A stretch of 64,000 bases of DNA from Clostridia bacterium (GTDB lineage Bacteria; Bacillota; Clostridia; Oscillospirales; CAG-272): positions 1 to 64,000 of the forward strand of contig JAFTRE010000012.1 of assembly GCA_017462385.1 (NCBI GenBank). Direction: 5' to 3'. A program made the position numbers and the translations under genes. Numbering within the stretch: position 1 is the first letter of the stretch; each line of letters opens with the position of its first letter. Positions 53,544-61,724 of this stretch are shown piece after piece. The notes under the pieces were generated by a model, which made no database searches, was not told where the DNA came from, and was given only the letters and a program-made list of their open reading frames with translations.

Positions 53544-55262
53544 TTATTTATTTGTGTGTATAGCACTTCCGCCCATGAGTACTATCATTTTAACAGCATC
53601 GGCGGAGAATTGATTAGCCTTAACGGTAAGCGCTTTGTCCAGCATACCGCGCGCGAGCACCTTAACATGCTTGGTGCTCTTGGGCAACAAGCCCCTCTCG
53701 ACCAGCGCGGCAACGTCTACTGTATCTCCGTTTTGGAAATTGTCGCTAATGGTGTCGATGTTGATGATCTCGCAGGACTGCTTGACCCAAGCCTCCTCGG
53801 TTACCTCCTCAACGACAAGCGCCTCGGCGATTTCGTCTTCAAGCATGTTTTTGACCTCGTCGGCGCTGACGCCCTCGTGCTCGGCTACAACGGCGCGCAG
53901 CTTTTGTATGCGCTCGCCCGTTTCGGCATCCTCAATGACGATCTTGGTGGTCTGCGAGTTTTTGATAACGCTTTCTATGCCGTTTTTACAGCCTGATTTG
54001 GAGGCGTAAGCCTGCGATGAAGCGATGATCTCATAGTTACCCGCTTTAAGACGGAAGCGGAACTTGCCCGCCTTGTCGGTGTATAGCTCAAATTTGGGCG
54101 CGCGCACTTTTTGCTCGGATTCCTTTGTCAGATCATCGATATTTGCATCTGCGGCGTTGCGTGCCATGCTTTGAATGCCTTTTTTGCAGCTTGAAAGGGA
54201 ATTGTAGGTCTCGGATGTGGTGATTATCTCGTGATTTGCCGCTTTGAGGTTGAACATATATCCGCCGTTGGCGGTCTTTTTGATGTAGTAGTAGCCGAGG
54301 TTTGGATCCTTTTCCGCCGCCGCAATGATAATGGGTGCAACCGGAGATGTGGGCTCGGGCTCGGGCTCGGGTTCTGACTCCAGTTCGGACTCCGGAGTTG
54401 TTTCCAGCACAACCGGTTCGGCAGGCTGTTCGGGAGGGGTTTCGTCTTGTTCGTCATTGGCTTTTTTCTTGCGACGAACGGTAATAACGATAACTATTAT
54501 CAAAATTATGAGTATCAGCACGGCAAGTGCTATGCATAACCATAGCATATCAAATGGAAGTGCGTTTTGCTCATTCGGCGTTATGTTTTCCGTGCTACCG
54601 CTTGTGTTGAGCTGTACATCATCGCCAAGTGTGCCGAACGCGCTGTCGTTGGAAACGGAGGTGTAGCCTTCGATGGCAAAGTTGCCGACAACACAACCCG
54701 CTATAGCGCCCTCATATTGGTTCTTGCAATCGGTGTATACCGATACATTGCAATTTTTTATGTAACAATCCTTTGAAACGGCGTTTGCATATCCAACGAT
54801 GCCGCCGACATAATAACCGCCGCCGACATAGCTGTTTTTGAGATTGACATTTTCAATGTTACCGTCGACTATGTGACCGAACAACCCCTGAAAGCCGTTT
54901 TCGGCATTGCAATACAGACCGCTGACGGTGTGCCCGTTACCGTTGAAGGTGCCGGAAAAGGGGAAGAATGTATTGCCTATAGGGGTCCACTCGGCGGGAG
55001 AGCCTGCTTCGGACCAGTTTCCGTTCTGATCAAATGTTCCTGCGTTGAGTGTGATATCGGCGGTGAGGCTTACAGTCACACCTTCCAGATTGTCTCCGCC
55101 GTTTACTTGCGCCGCGAGTGCGTACAGCTCATCCGTAGAGCCGATAAGAAGGGTGTCGCTGTCTGTCGCGGATATGATGACCGCACCGGACATGAGGATA
55201 AGTGCCGCAATCGTCAGTAGCACGAGGGTGCGGCTGATGGATCTGAAAAACTTTTTGGACAT
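53544..55262 (-). CDS. Surface-receptor fusion: GLUG-like ectodomain, membrane segment, two YegP domains and a uL15-like C-terminus
   Basis: The 572-residue protein has a signal peptide (1-~32) and an outer domain (~35-215) with GLUG/M26-like blocks (FSGTFNGNGHTVSGLY, GLFGHIVDGNIENVNLKNSYV, VGGIVGYAN). One transmembrane helix (~240-262) is followed by RRKKK and a Glu/Pro-rich linker. The cytoplasmic side carries two YegP (DUF1508) repeats (~323-370 and ~390-437) and a tail (~497-569) that resembles the C-terminal half of ribosomal protein uL15, with VNLVERGLLPKSTKHVKVLARG-type and LTVKANQFSADA blocks. It is the first gene of an operon with the solute-binding lipoprotein. Function is unknown; a sensor that reports to the translation machinery is only a speculation. 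Confidence 0.82.
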   Translation of the reverse strand: MSKKFFRSISRTLVLLTIAALILMSGAVIISATDSDTLLIGSTDELYALAAQVNGGDNLEGVTVSLTADITLNAGTFDQNGNWSEAGSPAEWTPIGNTFFPFSGTFNGNGHTVSGLYCNAENGFQGLFGHIVDGNIENVNLKNSYVGGGYYVGGIVGYANAVSKDCYIKNCNVSVYTDCKNQYEGAIAGCVVGNFAIEGYTSVSNDSAFGTLGDDVQLNTSGSTENITPNEQNALPFDMLWLCIALAVLILIILIIVIVITVRRKKKANDEQDETPPEQPAEPVVLETTPESELESEPEPEPEPTSPVAPIIIAAAEKDPNLGYYYIKKTANGGYMFNLKAANHEIITTSETYNSLSSCKKGIQSMARNAADANIDDLTKESEQKVRAPKFELYTDKAGKFRFRLKAGNYEIIASSQAYASKSGCKNGIESVIKNSQTTKIVIEDAETGERIQKLRAVVAEHEGVSADEVKNMLEDEIAEALVVEEVTEEAWVKQSCEIINIDTISDNFQNGDTVDVAALVERGLLPKSTKHVKVLARGMLDKALTVKANQFSADAVKMIVLMGGSAIHTNK

Positions 55263-55298
55263 GGATTATCCCAACCTTTCTTTAAAATTACTAAATAT

Positions 55299-55327
55299 AT
55301 TGTACCATACGAAAAAAACAAAATCAA
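55299..55327 (-). promoter_or_regulatory. Promoter of the YegP/uL15 fusion operon
   Basis: On the minus strand TTGATT (55322-55327), a 17-base spacer and TACAAT (55299-55304). Confidence 0.6.
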
Positions 55328-55428
55328 TAATTTATATAAAAATAATGTAATTTAAAGTAAAATATTTTTTGCGATTCATATAAAATACTACTTGCGATAA
55401 TGATTTTTTATTAAAAATGCAAACCCTA

Positions 55429-55457
55429 TTGCCAAATGATGAAAAAAAGTGTATAAT
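55429..55457 (+). promoter_or_regulatory. Promoter of FAD oxidoreductase 2
   Basis: TTGCCA (55429-55434), a 17-base spacer and TATAAT (55452-55457). Confidence 0.7.
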
Positions 55458-55495
55458 GAAATTAATTATGAACATTTGGAAAGGATCATGAACAC

Positions 55496-57352
55496 ATGAA
55501 AAGAACAGCAGAGCGATTTTCCGAAAAAAAATATGACCTTGTCGTCGTAGGCGGCGGCATGGCGGGACTTTGCGCCGCTATGTCTGCGGCTCGTCACGGC
55601 AGCCATGTGGCACTTGTACATGCGCGCCCAGTGCTCGGTGGTAACGCGTCCAGCGAGATACGCATTCACATCTCGGGTGCTGACCAGAGCTTGCGTCAGC
55701 CTCAATATGCGGAGACGGGTCTTATTTATGAGTTGATGCTCGAAAACAAGGCAAGAAACGATTATTTTAACTATTCCATTTGGGATATGATCCTGTTTGA
55801 AAAAGCAAAGAACGAAAAGTTGCTTGATCTGTATCTTAACACCGCTATGTACGACTGCGAGACCGAGGGAAATCGCATTACCGCTGTTCTGGCGTTCCAG
55901 CAGACTACAGAGATGCGTATACGCTTTGTCGCACCGCTCTTTATCGATGCAACAGGTAACGGTACGCTTGGTTATTATGCAGGCGCAGAGTACAGACAGG
56001 GAAGTGAGTCCCGCGATGAATTCGGCGAGCCGCACGCGCCCGAGAAAGCCAACAACGAGCGCATGGGTAACACCATTCTCATGAAAGCTGTTGACATGGG
56101 TCATCCCGTCAAGTTCACACCCCCTTCTTTTGCCAAAACACTGAATGAGGATCAGCTTAAATACCGTATGCACTGTGCAAAGCATACAATCGACCCCAGC
56201 ATGGCCCCCGATCCTCAGGAGTGGCTGAGACTTTCGGGTACAAGCTGCCGCGGCGTTGATTACGGTTATTGGTGGCTGGAGCTTATGGGGGAAGAGGATG
56301 ATATCATTCCCGACTTTGAAAATATACGTGATGACCTTATGGCATATGCTTACGGCTTGTGGGATCACATAAAGAACGGTGGCGACCACGGCGCTGAGAA
56401 TTACGCGCTTGAATGGGTAGGCGCACTGCCCGGTATGCGTGAGAGCCGCAGACTTATCGGCGATTATATATTCAACGAGTGCGACGTGCTAGAACACAGA
56501 AAGTTTGATGACGCTGTTGCATACGGCGGCTGGTGCGTTGACTTGCACGCCCCTCACGGTCTGCTCGACTACGATCTGCTTCCCAGCGATTGCTATCACT
56601 TCAAGGGCATATACACCATTCCTTACCGCTCTTACTACTCCAAGAATATAGATAACCTCTACCTCGCCGGTCGTGATATCAGTACCTCCAAGATGGGACT
56701 TGCAAGTACACGTATTATCGGTTGTTGTGCCGTCGGCGGTCAGGCTGTCGGAACTGCGGCTGCACTTTGCAAAAAGTACGGATATACTTCGACTCGCGAG
56801 CTTGCTCCTCATATCGGAGAGCTTCAGCAGATACTGATGAAAGATGACGCATTCCTGCCCGGTTTTGTCAACGAGGATGCCGCGGACTTTGCCCGTTCAG
56901 CTAAATTCACCGCTACCTCGTATGTCAAGGGCGGCGAGCCTTGCAACGTTATTGACGGTATTTCCCGCCGACTTGACGACGATACTCATGCATGGGTCTC
57001 CGACGGTATTGCTGAGGGAGGCGAAACACTTACAATGAGCCTCGATAAGGTAAGCACGCTGTCTCAGCTGCGCCTCACATTTGACTCCGATTTCGCATAT
57101 CCCATCAGAGTTACCATGGCGCATAACCGCCAGGTTCAGCAGAGAATAGGTGTTCCCGCGGAACTGGTCAAGGATTACACCGTTACGCTCAAGAAGGGCG
57201 GCGAGGTTGTTCGTACCGTTGAAGTCAAAGATAACTATCAGCGTCTCAATGTGCTTGATTTCGAGCCCACGGAGTGCGACAGCGTCGAGATACATATCAG
57301 CGCTACCAACGGCGCAGACAAGATCACTGTATTCGAAGTAAGAGCATATTGA
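55496..57352 (+). CDS. FAD-dependent oxidoreductase (paralogue 2)
   Basis: A 618-residue flavoprotein closely related to the one at 46281-48098. The same blocks recur: KYDLVVVGGGMAGLCAAMSAA, LGGNASSEIRIHISGA, WDHIKNGGDHGAEN, GMRESRRLIGDYIF and YSKNIDNLYLAGRDIS. The C-terminal ~150 residues again look like a beta-sandwich (discoidin-like). The start at 55496 is preceded by GAAAGGA. The GH10-like lipoprotein gene follows by 46 bases, so both may act on the same substrate, perhaps a sugar or glycan fragment. Confidence 0.88.
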   Translation: MKRTAERFSEKKYDLVVVGGGMAGLCAAMSAARHGSHVALVHARPVLGGNASSEIRIHISGADQSLRQPQYAETGLIYELMLENKARNDYFNYSIWDMILFEKAKNEKLLDLYLNTAMYDCETEGNRITAVLAFQQTTEMRIRFVAPLFIDATGNGTLGYYAGAEYRQGSESRDEFGEPHAPEKANNERMGNTILMKAVDMGHPVKFTPPSFAKTLNEDQLKYRMHCAKHTIDPSMAPDPQEWLRLSGTSCRGVDYGYWWLELMGEEDDIIPDFENIRDDLMAYAYGLWDHIKNGGDHGAENYALEWVGALPGMRESRRLIGDYIFNECDVLEHRKFDDAVAYGGWCVDLHAPHGLLDYDLLPSDCYHFKGIYTIPYRSYYSKNIDNLYLAGRDISTSKMGLASTRIIGCCAVGGQAVGTAAALCKKYGYTSTRELAPHIGELQQILMKDDAFLPGFVNEDAADFARSAKFTATSYVKGGEPCNVIDGISRRLDDDTHAWVSDGIAEGGETLTMSLDKVSTLSQLRLTFDSDFAYPIRVTMAHNRQVQQRIGVPAELVKDYTVTLKKGGEVVRTVEVKDNYQRLNVLDFEPTECDSVEIHISATNGADKITVFEVRAY

Positions 57353-57398
57353 TCGCTCTTGCACGATGACATTGCGATCACGGAGGCGAAGACTTAAT

Positions 57399-58787
57399 AT
57401 GAAATTTGGGATAAAATTTGTGCTTGTGATTCTGTTGGTGCTGATGGTGATGCAACTCGTTGCGTGCGGTAAGGGCGGTGAAGTGGGCGATACCACCTCC
57501 GGCATTGCCGATACAACGACCGCAGTTCCGGGCGACAGTACAAGTCATAAAGATACGGAGGAGTCGACGACAGAGGCGCAAACAACTACAGCCGCACCTG
57601 TCATCGCGGAAAAATATAAGGTGTTGAATTACAGCGATTTTAAGGCGATGTGGTTGTCGCAGTACGACCTGTCGAGTATTTACTGTTCCGGCTCATCTCA
57701 GCGCAGTGAGCAGAGCTTTACTTCTTATATGAAAACGATACTGTCCAATGTAAAAGGGCTTGGTATCAACACTGTGATCGTTCAGGTGCGCCCGTTTGCC
57801 GATTCAATGTATCCGTCGGAATATTACCCCATGAGCAGTATGGTCGTGGGCAGCTACGGCAAAGAGGCGACTTATGATCCGTTTGCCATAATTGTTGAGG
57901 AGGCGCATGCGCAGGGGCTTTCGGTTCAGGCATGGATAAATCCCATGCGTGCAATGCTTGACACCGAGATATCCCGTGTGGATGATAAGTATCCCATCAA
58001 GCAGTGGTATAACGATCCCGCAACCAAGGGAAAATATGTTGTAAAGAGCTCAACACGTTGGTATCTCAATGTGGCGTACGACGAGGTCAGACAACTGATC
58101 ATCGATGGCGCGCGTGAGATAATAGAGAATTATGATGTAGACGGACTGCATATGGACGACTATTTCTATCCCACCACCGATGCTTCGTTCGACTCAGCGG
58201 CATATGCCGAATATGTTCGCGGCGGCGGAAAACTCAGCCTTGCCGATTGGAGACGTGAACAGCTCAATAAGCTGGTGTCGGGACTGTGGAGTATGGTCAA
58301 AGAGCATGACAGCGATATACTGTTCGGCATCAGTCCGGCAGGCAACTTCAACACGGTCTACAACAGCCAGTATGCGGATATATATACTTGGTGTGCCAAA
58401 GAAGGATATATCGATTATATATGCCCGCAGGTCTATTTTGGCTTTGAGCACGGATCCTGCGACTTTGTCAAGGTCTCGACCACTTATCAAAATATGATAA
58501 AAACAGACAAAGTAAAGCTTATTATCGGTATGACTCTTGGTAAGGCGCTCAGCGGCTCGCAGGGAACAGAGGATAAGTATGCGGGCACAGGTAAGCGCGA
58601 ATGGATAGAAAATCAGGATATACTTTTGCGCGGCCTTGAATATACCAAACAGCTTCCCAAATGTGCCGGTGTGGCGTATTTTTGCTACCAATATTTCTAT
58701 AACCCGACATCGGGTGCGGCGATTCCCGGAACAAAGGCGGAACGCGATAATTTCTTGCCGTTGCTTCAGACTATAAGCTGGCAGTAA
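57399..58787 (+). CDS. Family-10-like glycosyl hydrolase lipoprotein (GHL10 / DUF187)
   Basis: A 462-residue lipoprotein with signal peptide and lipobox LVAC (Cys 23), a Thr-rich linker, then a TIM-barrel-type catalytic domain: FKAMWLSQYDLSSIY, GINTVIVQVRPFADSMYPSEYYP, YDVDGLHMDDYFYP (presumed acid/base Asp) and CPQVYFGFEH. This is the GHL10 glycosyl-hydrolase-like family (DUF187) typical of gut Clostridia and Bacteroidetes. GGAGG lies 12 bases upstream of the start. The position after FAD oxidoreductase 2 suggests cell-surface sugar processing. Confidence 0.88.
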   Translation: MKFGIKFVLVILLVLMVMQLVACGKGGEVGDTTSGIADTTTAVPGDSTSHKDTEESTTEAQTTTAAPVIAEKYKVLNYSDFKAMWLSQYDLSSIYCSGSSQRSEQSFTSYMKTILSNVKGLGINTVIVQVRPFADSMYPSEYYPMSSMVVGSYGKEATYDPFAIIVEEAHAQGLSVQAWINPMRAMLDTEISRVDDKYPIKQWYNDPATKGKYVVKSSTRWYLNVAYDEVRQLIIDGAREIIENYDVDGLHMDDYFYPTTDASFDSAAYAEYVRGGGKLSLADWRREQLNKLVSGLWSMVKEHDSDILFGISPAGNFNTVYNSQYADIYTWCAKEGYIDYICPQVYFGFEHGSCDFVKVSTTYQNMIKTDKVKLIIGMTLGKALSGSQGTEDKYAGTGKREWIENQDILLRGLEYTKQLPKCAGVAYFCYQYFYNPTSGAAIPGTKAERDNFLPLLQTISWQ

Positions 58788-58813
58788 TAAACTATTATAA
58801 TAAAACGTTACTA

Positions 58814-58853
58814 AAACATCAAAACCCCGCCTATCGGCGGGGTTTTGATGTTT
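58814..58853. terminator. Strong terminator between convergent genes
   Basis: A perfect 18-base stem (58814-58831 with 58836-58853) with a 4-base loop; T-rich on both sides. Confidence 0.92.
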
Positions 58854-58861
58854 CTGCATGT

Positions 58862-59569
58862 TTATAAGAAAAATATCGTACCTACATCAAGCAGGTCGCC
58901 GTCTCCGAGAGAGACGACATTTTTGCCGTGCTCGGTGCAAAATGTGCGTATGGCAACAGCATCTGGGTGCCAGTCGATGTTTCCGCAAAAATAAACAGTA
59001 TTGCCGCAACACCCCGATGCACCGCCGATAAAGCCCGTGTCATAGCCGTCAAGCCGGACATGTCCGGGCGTTATTTTCAAAGTATTTATGCCGTGCTTTC
59101 GGGCGGCATCGGCAATGCCTGTGTCTGCGGTGATTATAGTGTTGTCGTCTACAATACAGGTAGAACATTTTGCGTATCCCTGCCGCATATCAACAAATTT
59201 CGAGCTTGTGTCGGAGCATATTTTTAAAATGTGATGCGAAACGGCATCCTTGCGCCCTAATATATGTGTTCCGACACAGGCGACATTGAACAGCACATCG
59301 CGAGGATATTTGTCCGCAACAGTTTCGTCCGAAAGAACGAGGTTGAGTCCTGCCACTGAGGCTATTCGGTCGAGTTCTTTTTGAGCGAGTAGGTAATAAT
59401 CGCGGTGTGTCAACAGCACCCCATTGCGGATAAATATCAGCATGTCAGGGTGTGACGCAACAGGCGTGGGGAGTTGTGGAAACGGAGGGAGGGGAATGAT
59501 GTCAAATCCTCGGCGTGATAGCTCCGCGCAACATGCGGCGGGCATTCTTATATCTGTGATAGCCGTCAT
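58862..59569 (-). CDS. DUF6873 (GME fold) family protein
   Basis: A 235-residue protein that, as I recall, belongs to the DUF6873 family, distant relatives of guanidino-group-modifying enzymes. Visible features are KCSTCIVDDNTIITADTGIADAAR, GHVRLDGYDTGFIGGASG and the C-terminal NVVSLGDGDLLDVGTIFFL. The start at 59569 has AAAGG upstream. Whether it keeps the catalytic Cys/His/Glu set of the superfamily is not clear from the sequence alone; cysteines occur in KCSTC and CCGN. Confidence 0.75.
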   Translation of the reverse strand: MTAITDIRMPAACCAELSRRGFDIIPLPPFPQLPTPVASHPDMLIFIRNGVLLTHRDYYLLAQKELDRIASVAGLNLVLSDETVADKYPRDVLFNVACVGTHILGRKDAVSHHILKICSDTSSKFVDMRQGYAKCSTCIVDDNTIITADTGIADAARKHGINTLKITPGHVRLDGYDTGFIGGASGCCGNTVYFCGNIDWHPDAVAIRTFCTEHGKNVVSLGDGDLLDVGTIFFL

Positions 59570-59607
59570 ATTTAAAGTTACCTTTCGGAGAGCACAAAGA
59601 AAGGCAG

Positions 59608-59631
59608 ACACATTCATGTCTGCCGACTTTG
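59608..59631 (-). terminator. Terminator of rpmB
   Basis: An 8-base stem (59608-59615 with 59624-59631) with an 8-base loop, then on the minus strand TTTCTTTG. Confidence 0.75.
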
Positions 59632-59644
59632 GCATAAACCTCAA

Positions 59645-59830
59645 TTAAGCGCGGGTTATCTTGCCCGAGCGCATGCAACGGGAGCAAACGGTGACGGTCT
59701 TGGGTGTTCCGTCAACGACAGCCTTTACCTTGCGAATATTGGGTTTCCATGCTCTGTTTGTTCTGCGGTGTGAGTGAGAAACGTTCTGACCGAAGGTAAC
59801 GCCCTTTCCGCAAACGCAACATTTTGCCAT
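59645..59830 (-). CDS. rpmB: Ribosomal protein bL28
   Basis: The 61-residue protein has the family CxxC pairs (AKCCVCGKG and CSRCMRSG), HSHRRTNRAWKPNIRKV in the middle, and a normal length for the zinc-binding form. The start at 59830 has AGGAGGT eight bases upstream; an ATG three codons earlier is not needed. It is a monocistronic gene with a consensus promoter (59902-59930). Confidence 0.96.
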   Translation of the reverse strand: MAKCCVCGKGVTFGQNVSHSHRRTNRAWKPNIRKVKAVVDGTPKTVTVCSRCMRSGKITRA

Positions 59831-59901
59831 TCCTGACACCTCCTAATTGCACACAAAGTGTACTTTTATTGATAAATATTATTATTCGAGCAACATTTTT
59901 T

Positions 59902-59930
59902 ATTATAGCATACAAATCTTTAAATTGCAA
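59902..59930 (-). promoter_or_regulatory. rpmB promoter
   Basis: On the minus strand TTGCAA (59925-59930), a 17-base spacer and TATAAT (59902-59907). Confidence 0.8.
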
Positions 59931-59996
59931 GAGTTTTTTGAAAAAAAGCTGACAGCAAACGATAAAAAATTGAAATTTTGGCGTTGTAAGCCTTAT

Positions 59997-61709
59997 TTAT
60001 GCCTCTGCGGCTGTTTCGCGCGCAGTGAGTACGGCATTGCCGAGGAAAATTCCGTCGAGACGCACTCGTGTTGCGGCTATGATACCGCCGGGCGCGGGGG
60101 ATGAGAGCAATTCTTCCGTGCAGCTGTCGGCGCGGATCAGAGTCATATTGCCGCTGATAATACCGTCTATAGCTTTTGTGACGCCTCTGGCAGTGACAGC
60201 CGATGCGGACACAATATCGCCGCTCCGCACAAGTGCGGTCACATAATCCCACATACGGCGCAATTGTTCAAAGTCTACCATTCCGTCCGCTCCGACATTG
60301 GGGCGCAACAGGTACAGTGCACAGCCCGAATGCTCGGAACCGAGTGTGGATGTATGGTTGAGTCCCTGCGGCAGACGCGATGCCGCAGATGCAATAAATT
60401 CGAGAGCGGGGAGGTCGTCGAACACAAGGCGGCTACCTTTGTCGGGTATACAATATTCTATTTGCGCACGATATGCACCCAGCAGTATTTCGAGTGCGTC
60501 TTCAATGCCAGCATTTGTTACAGGAGGCGGAAGCTTTATATCAAAAGACAGGCAAATATCTCGATATGAAGCCCCGTTTGCTACGCAATCCGCGATGGCG
60601 GCGAGCGTGTTGTAAAGTGCATCGATAAACGGGGATGTGCTGTGATGCGCGGTGTGAGAGGTCAGCATTAAGGCGGATTGCGGCGAGTATGCGCGCACAG
60701 GCAGGGGTATGTTGCACTCGTGTTCCTCTCTCAGGTTTCCTACAACGGGCTGTATCGCTGTCATGGGGGAAAGCGATTTTATAAATTCCATGTCGTATAC
60801 TACGGTTCTTGCGCGTTCGTGATTTATTGTCAGCTTTGCATCAGAGGTCAGACTTCCTATAACTCCCGACCACAGCATACGTTCGTTTGCCGCCCGCATA
60901 AAGATGTTTACATCTTCCGAAGGTATGACGGATATCAGTGCGCCGTGACAAGCATCGCAAATGGCTTCAAGCTCGCTCGGATGGGCAATGGGCAAAGCGG
61001 TCATATCGATGTAGGCGCCGTGGGCGATGCGGCAAAGCGCGCCTACCAGGCCCTCGCGGTCAATAAAAGCAATCGACCGTACTTGCTCTGCGGCGCTATC
61101 GGAGAGCAATTCTGTCAAAGCATTATTCATGCCTTCGTCAGTCATATCGCCCCATTTTGTTGTTAGGACCAACAGGTGGCCCGGTGTGGGTGTATATTCG
61201 GATGCGGTGCCAAGCGATGCAAGATGTGTGGTCAGAGGTGCTTTGTGACTGCCGATATGCAATGAAAATTCCGAATTTTCACTGCTTTCAACTGTCATAT
61301 TTGAGGATAATGATGAGCTTTTACCCGTCGTTGTGAGATAACTTGAAGCGACATTCATGAGCGAGTGCAATGTAGGCGCGGTTTTGCAATCGGGAAGCGC
61401 CGCGCGTTTGGCCATTAGATCTGCATAGGTTTCGGCAAGAAGGGGAGAATCAGTCAAAAAGTCGGATATCGGGCAACGCGCGGGTGTGCGCGTTTGCAGT
61501 ATACGGTCGAGAAGATACAGCTCATCAAGCGTAGGATCGCGGTGCGCGACACGCAAATAAAAGCTTTGCAATGCCGTTAATTGCTCAACACTCATTGAGA
61601 GCATAACATCGTATTTCATGCTGTGCAGCATTTGCGCAGAAAAATGTGCAAAATCCTTTACAATGCCACGCCGCCGTTCGGCGCTATACTGCATAATATC
61701 GTTATTCAT
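59997..61709 (-). CDS. Degenerate PurL-like protein (no catalytic motifs, no amidotransferase domain)
   Basis: The 570-residue protein aligns by eye with the true PurL of this window. AHRDPTLDELYLLDRIL (~54-70) matches EKRDPTITEIRMID; GLVGALCRIAHGAYIDMTALP (~220-240) matches the GAGGVSVAIGELADGLDIDL block; ANGASYRDICLSF (377-389) matches ASGASYEDVYLTF; LLGAYRAQIEYCI (409-421) matches LLGAFRAQVELGI. The catalytic blocks are gone: no HNHPTEIEPFGG, no GGKDSMSG (shrunk to PDKGSRL), no N-terminal PurS part beyond a remnant and no amidotransferase. The frame is intact and the gene is cotranscribed with mtaB (15-base gap), with AAAGGA before the start. Function is unknown. Confidence 0.85.
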   Translation of the reverse strand: MNNDIMQYSAERRRGIVKDFAHFSAQMLHSMKYDVMLSMSVEQLTALQSFYLRVAHRDPTLDELYLLDRILQTRTPARCPISDFLTDSPLLAETYADLMAKRAALPDCKTAPTLHSLMNVASSYLTTTGKSSSLSSNMTVESSENSEFSLHIGSHKAPLTTHLASLGTASEYTPTPGHLLVLTTKWGDMTDEGMNNALTELLSDSAAEQVRSIAFIDREGLVGALCRIAHGAYIDMTALPIAHPSELEAICDACHGALISVIPSEDVNIFMRAANERMLWSGVIGSLTSDAKLTINHERARTVVYDMEFIKSLSPMTAIQPVVGNLREEHECNIPLPVRAYSPQSALMLTSHTAHHSTSPFIDALYNTLAAIADCVANGASYRDICLSFDIKLPPPVTNAGIEDALEILLGAYRAQIEYCIPDKGSRLVFDDLPALEFIASAASRLPQGLNHTSTLGSEHSGCALYLLRPNVGADGMVDFEQLRRMWDYVTALVRSGDIVSASAVTARGVTKAIDGIISGNMTLIRADSCTEELLSSPAPGGIIAATRVRLDGIFLGNAVLTARETAAEA

Positions 61710-61724
61710 AAACGGTTCCTTTCT

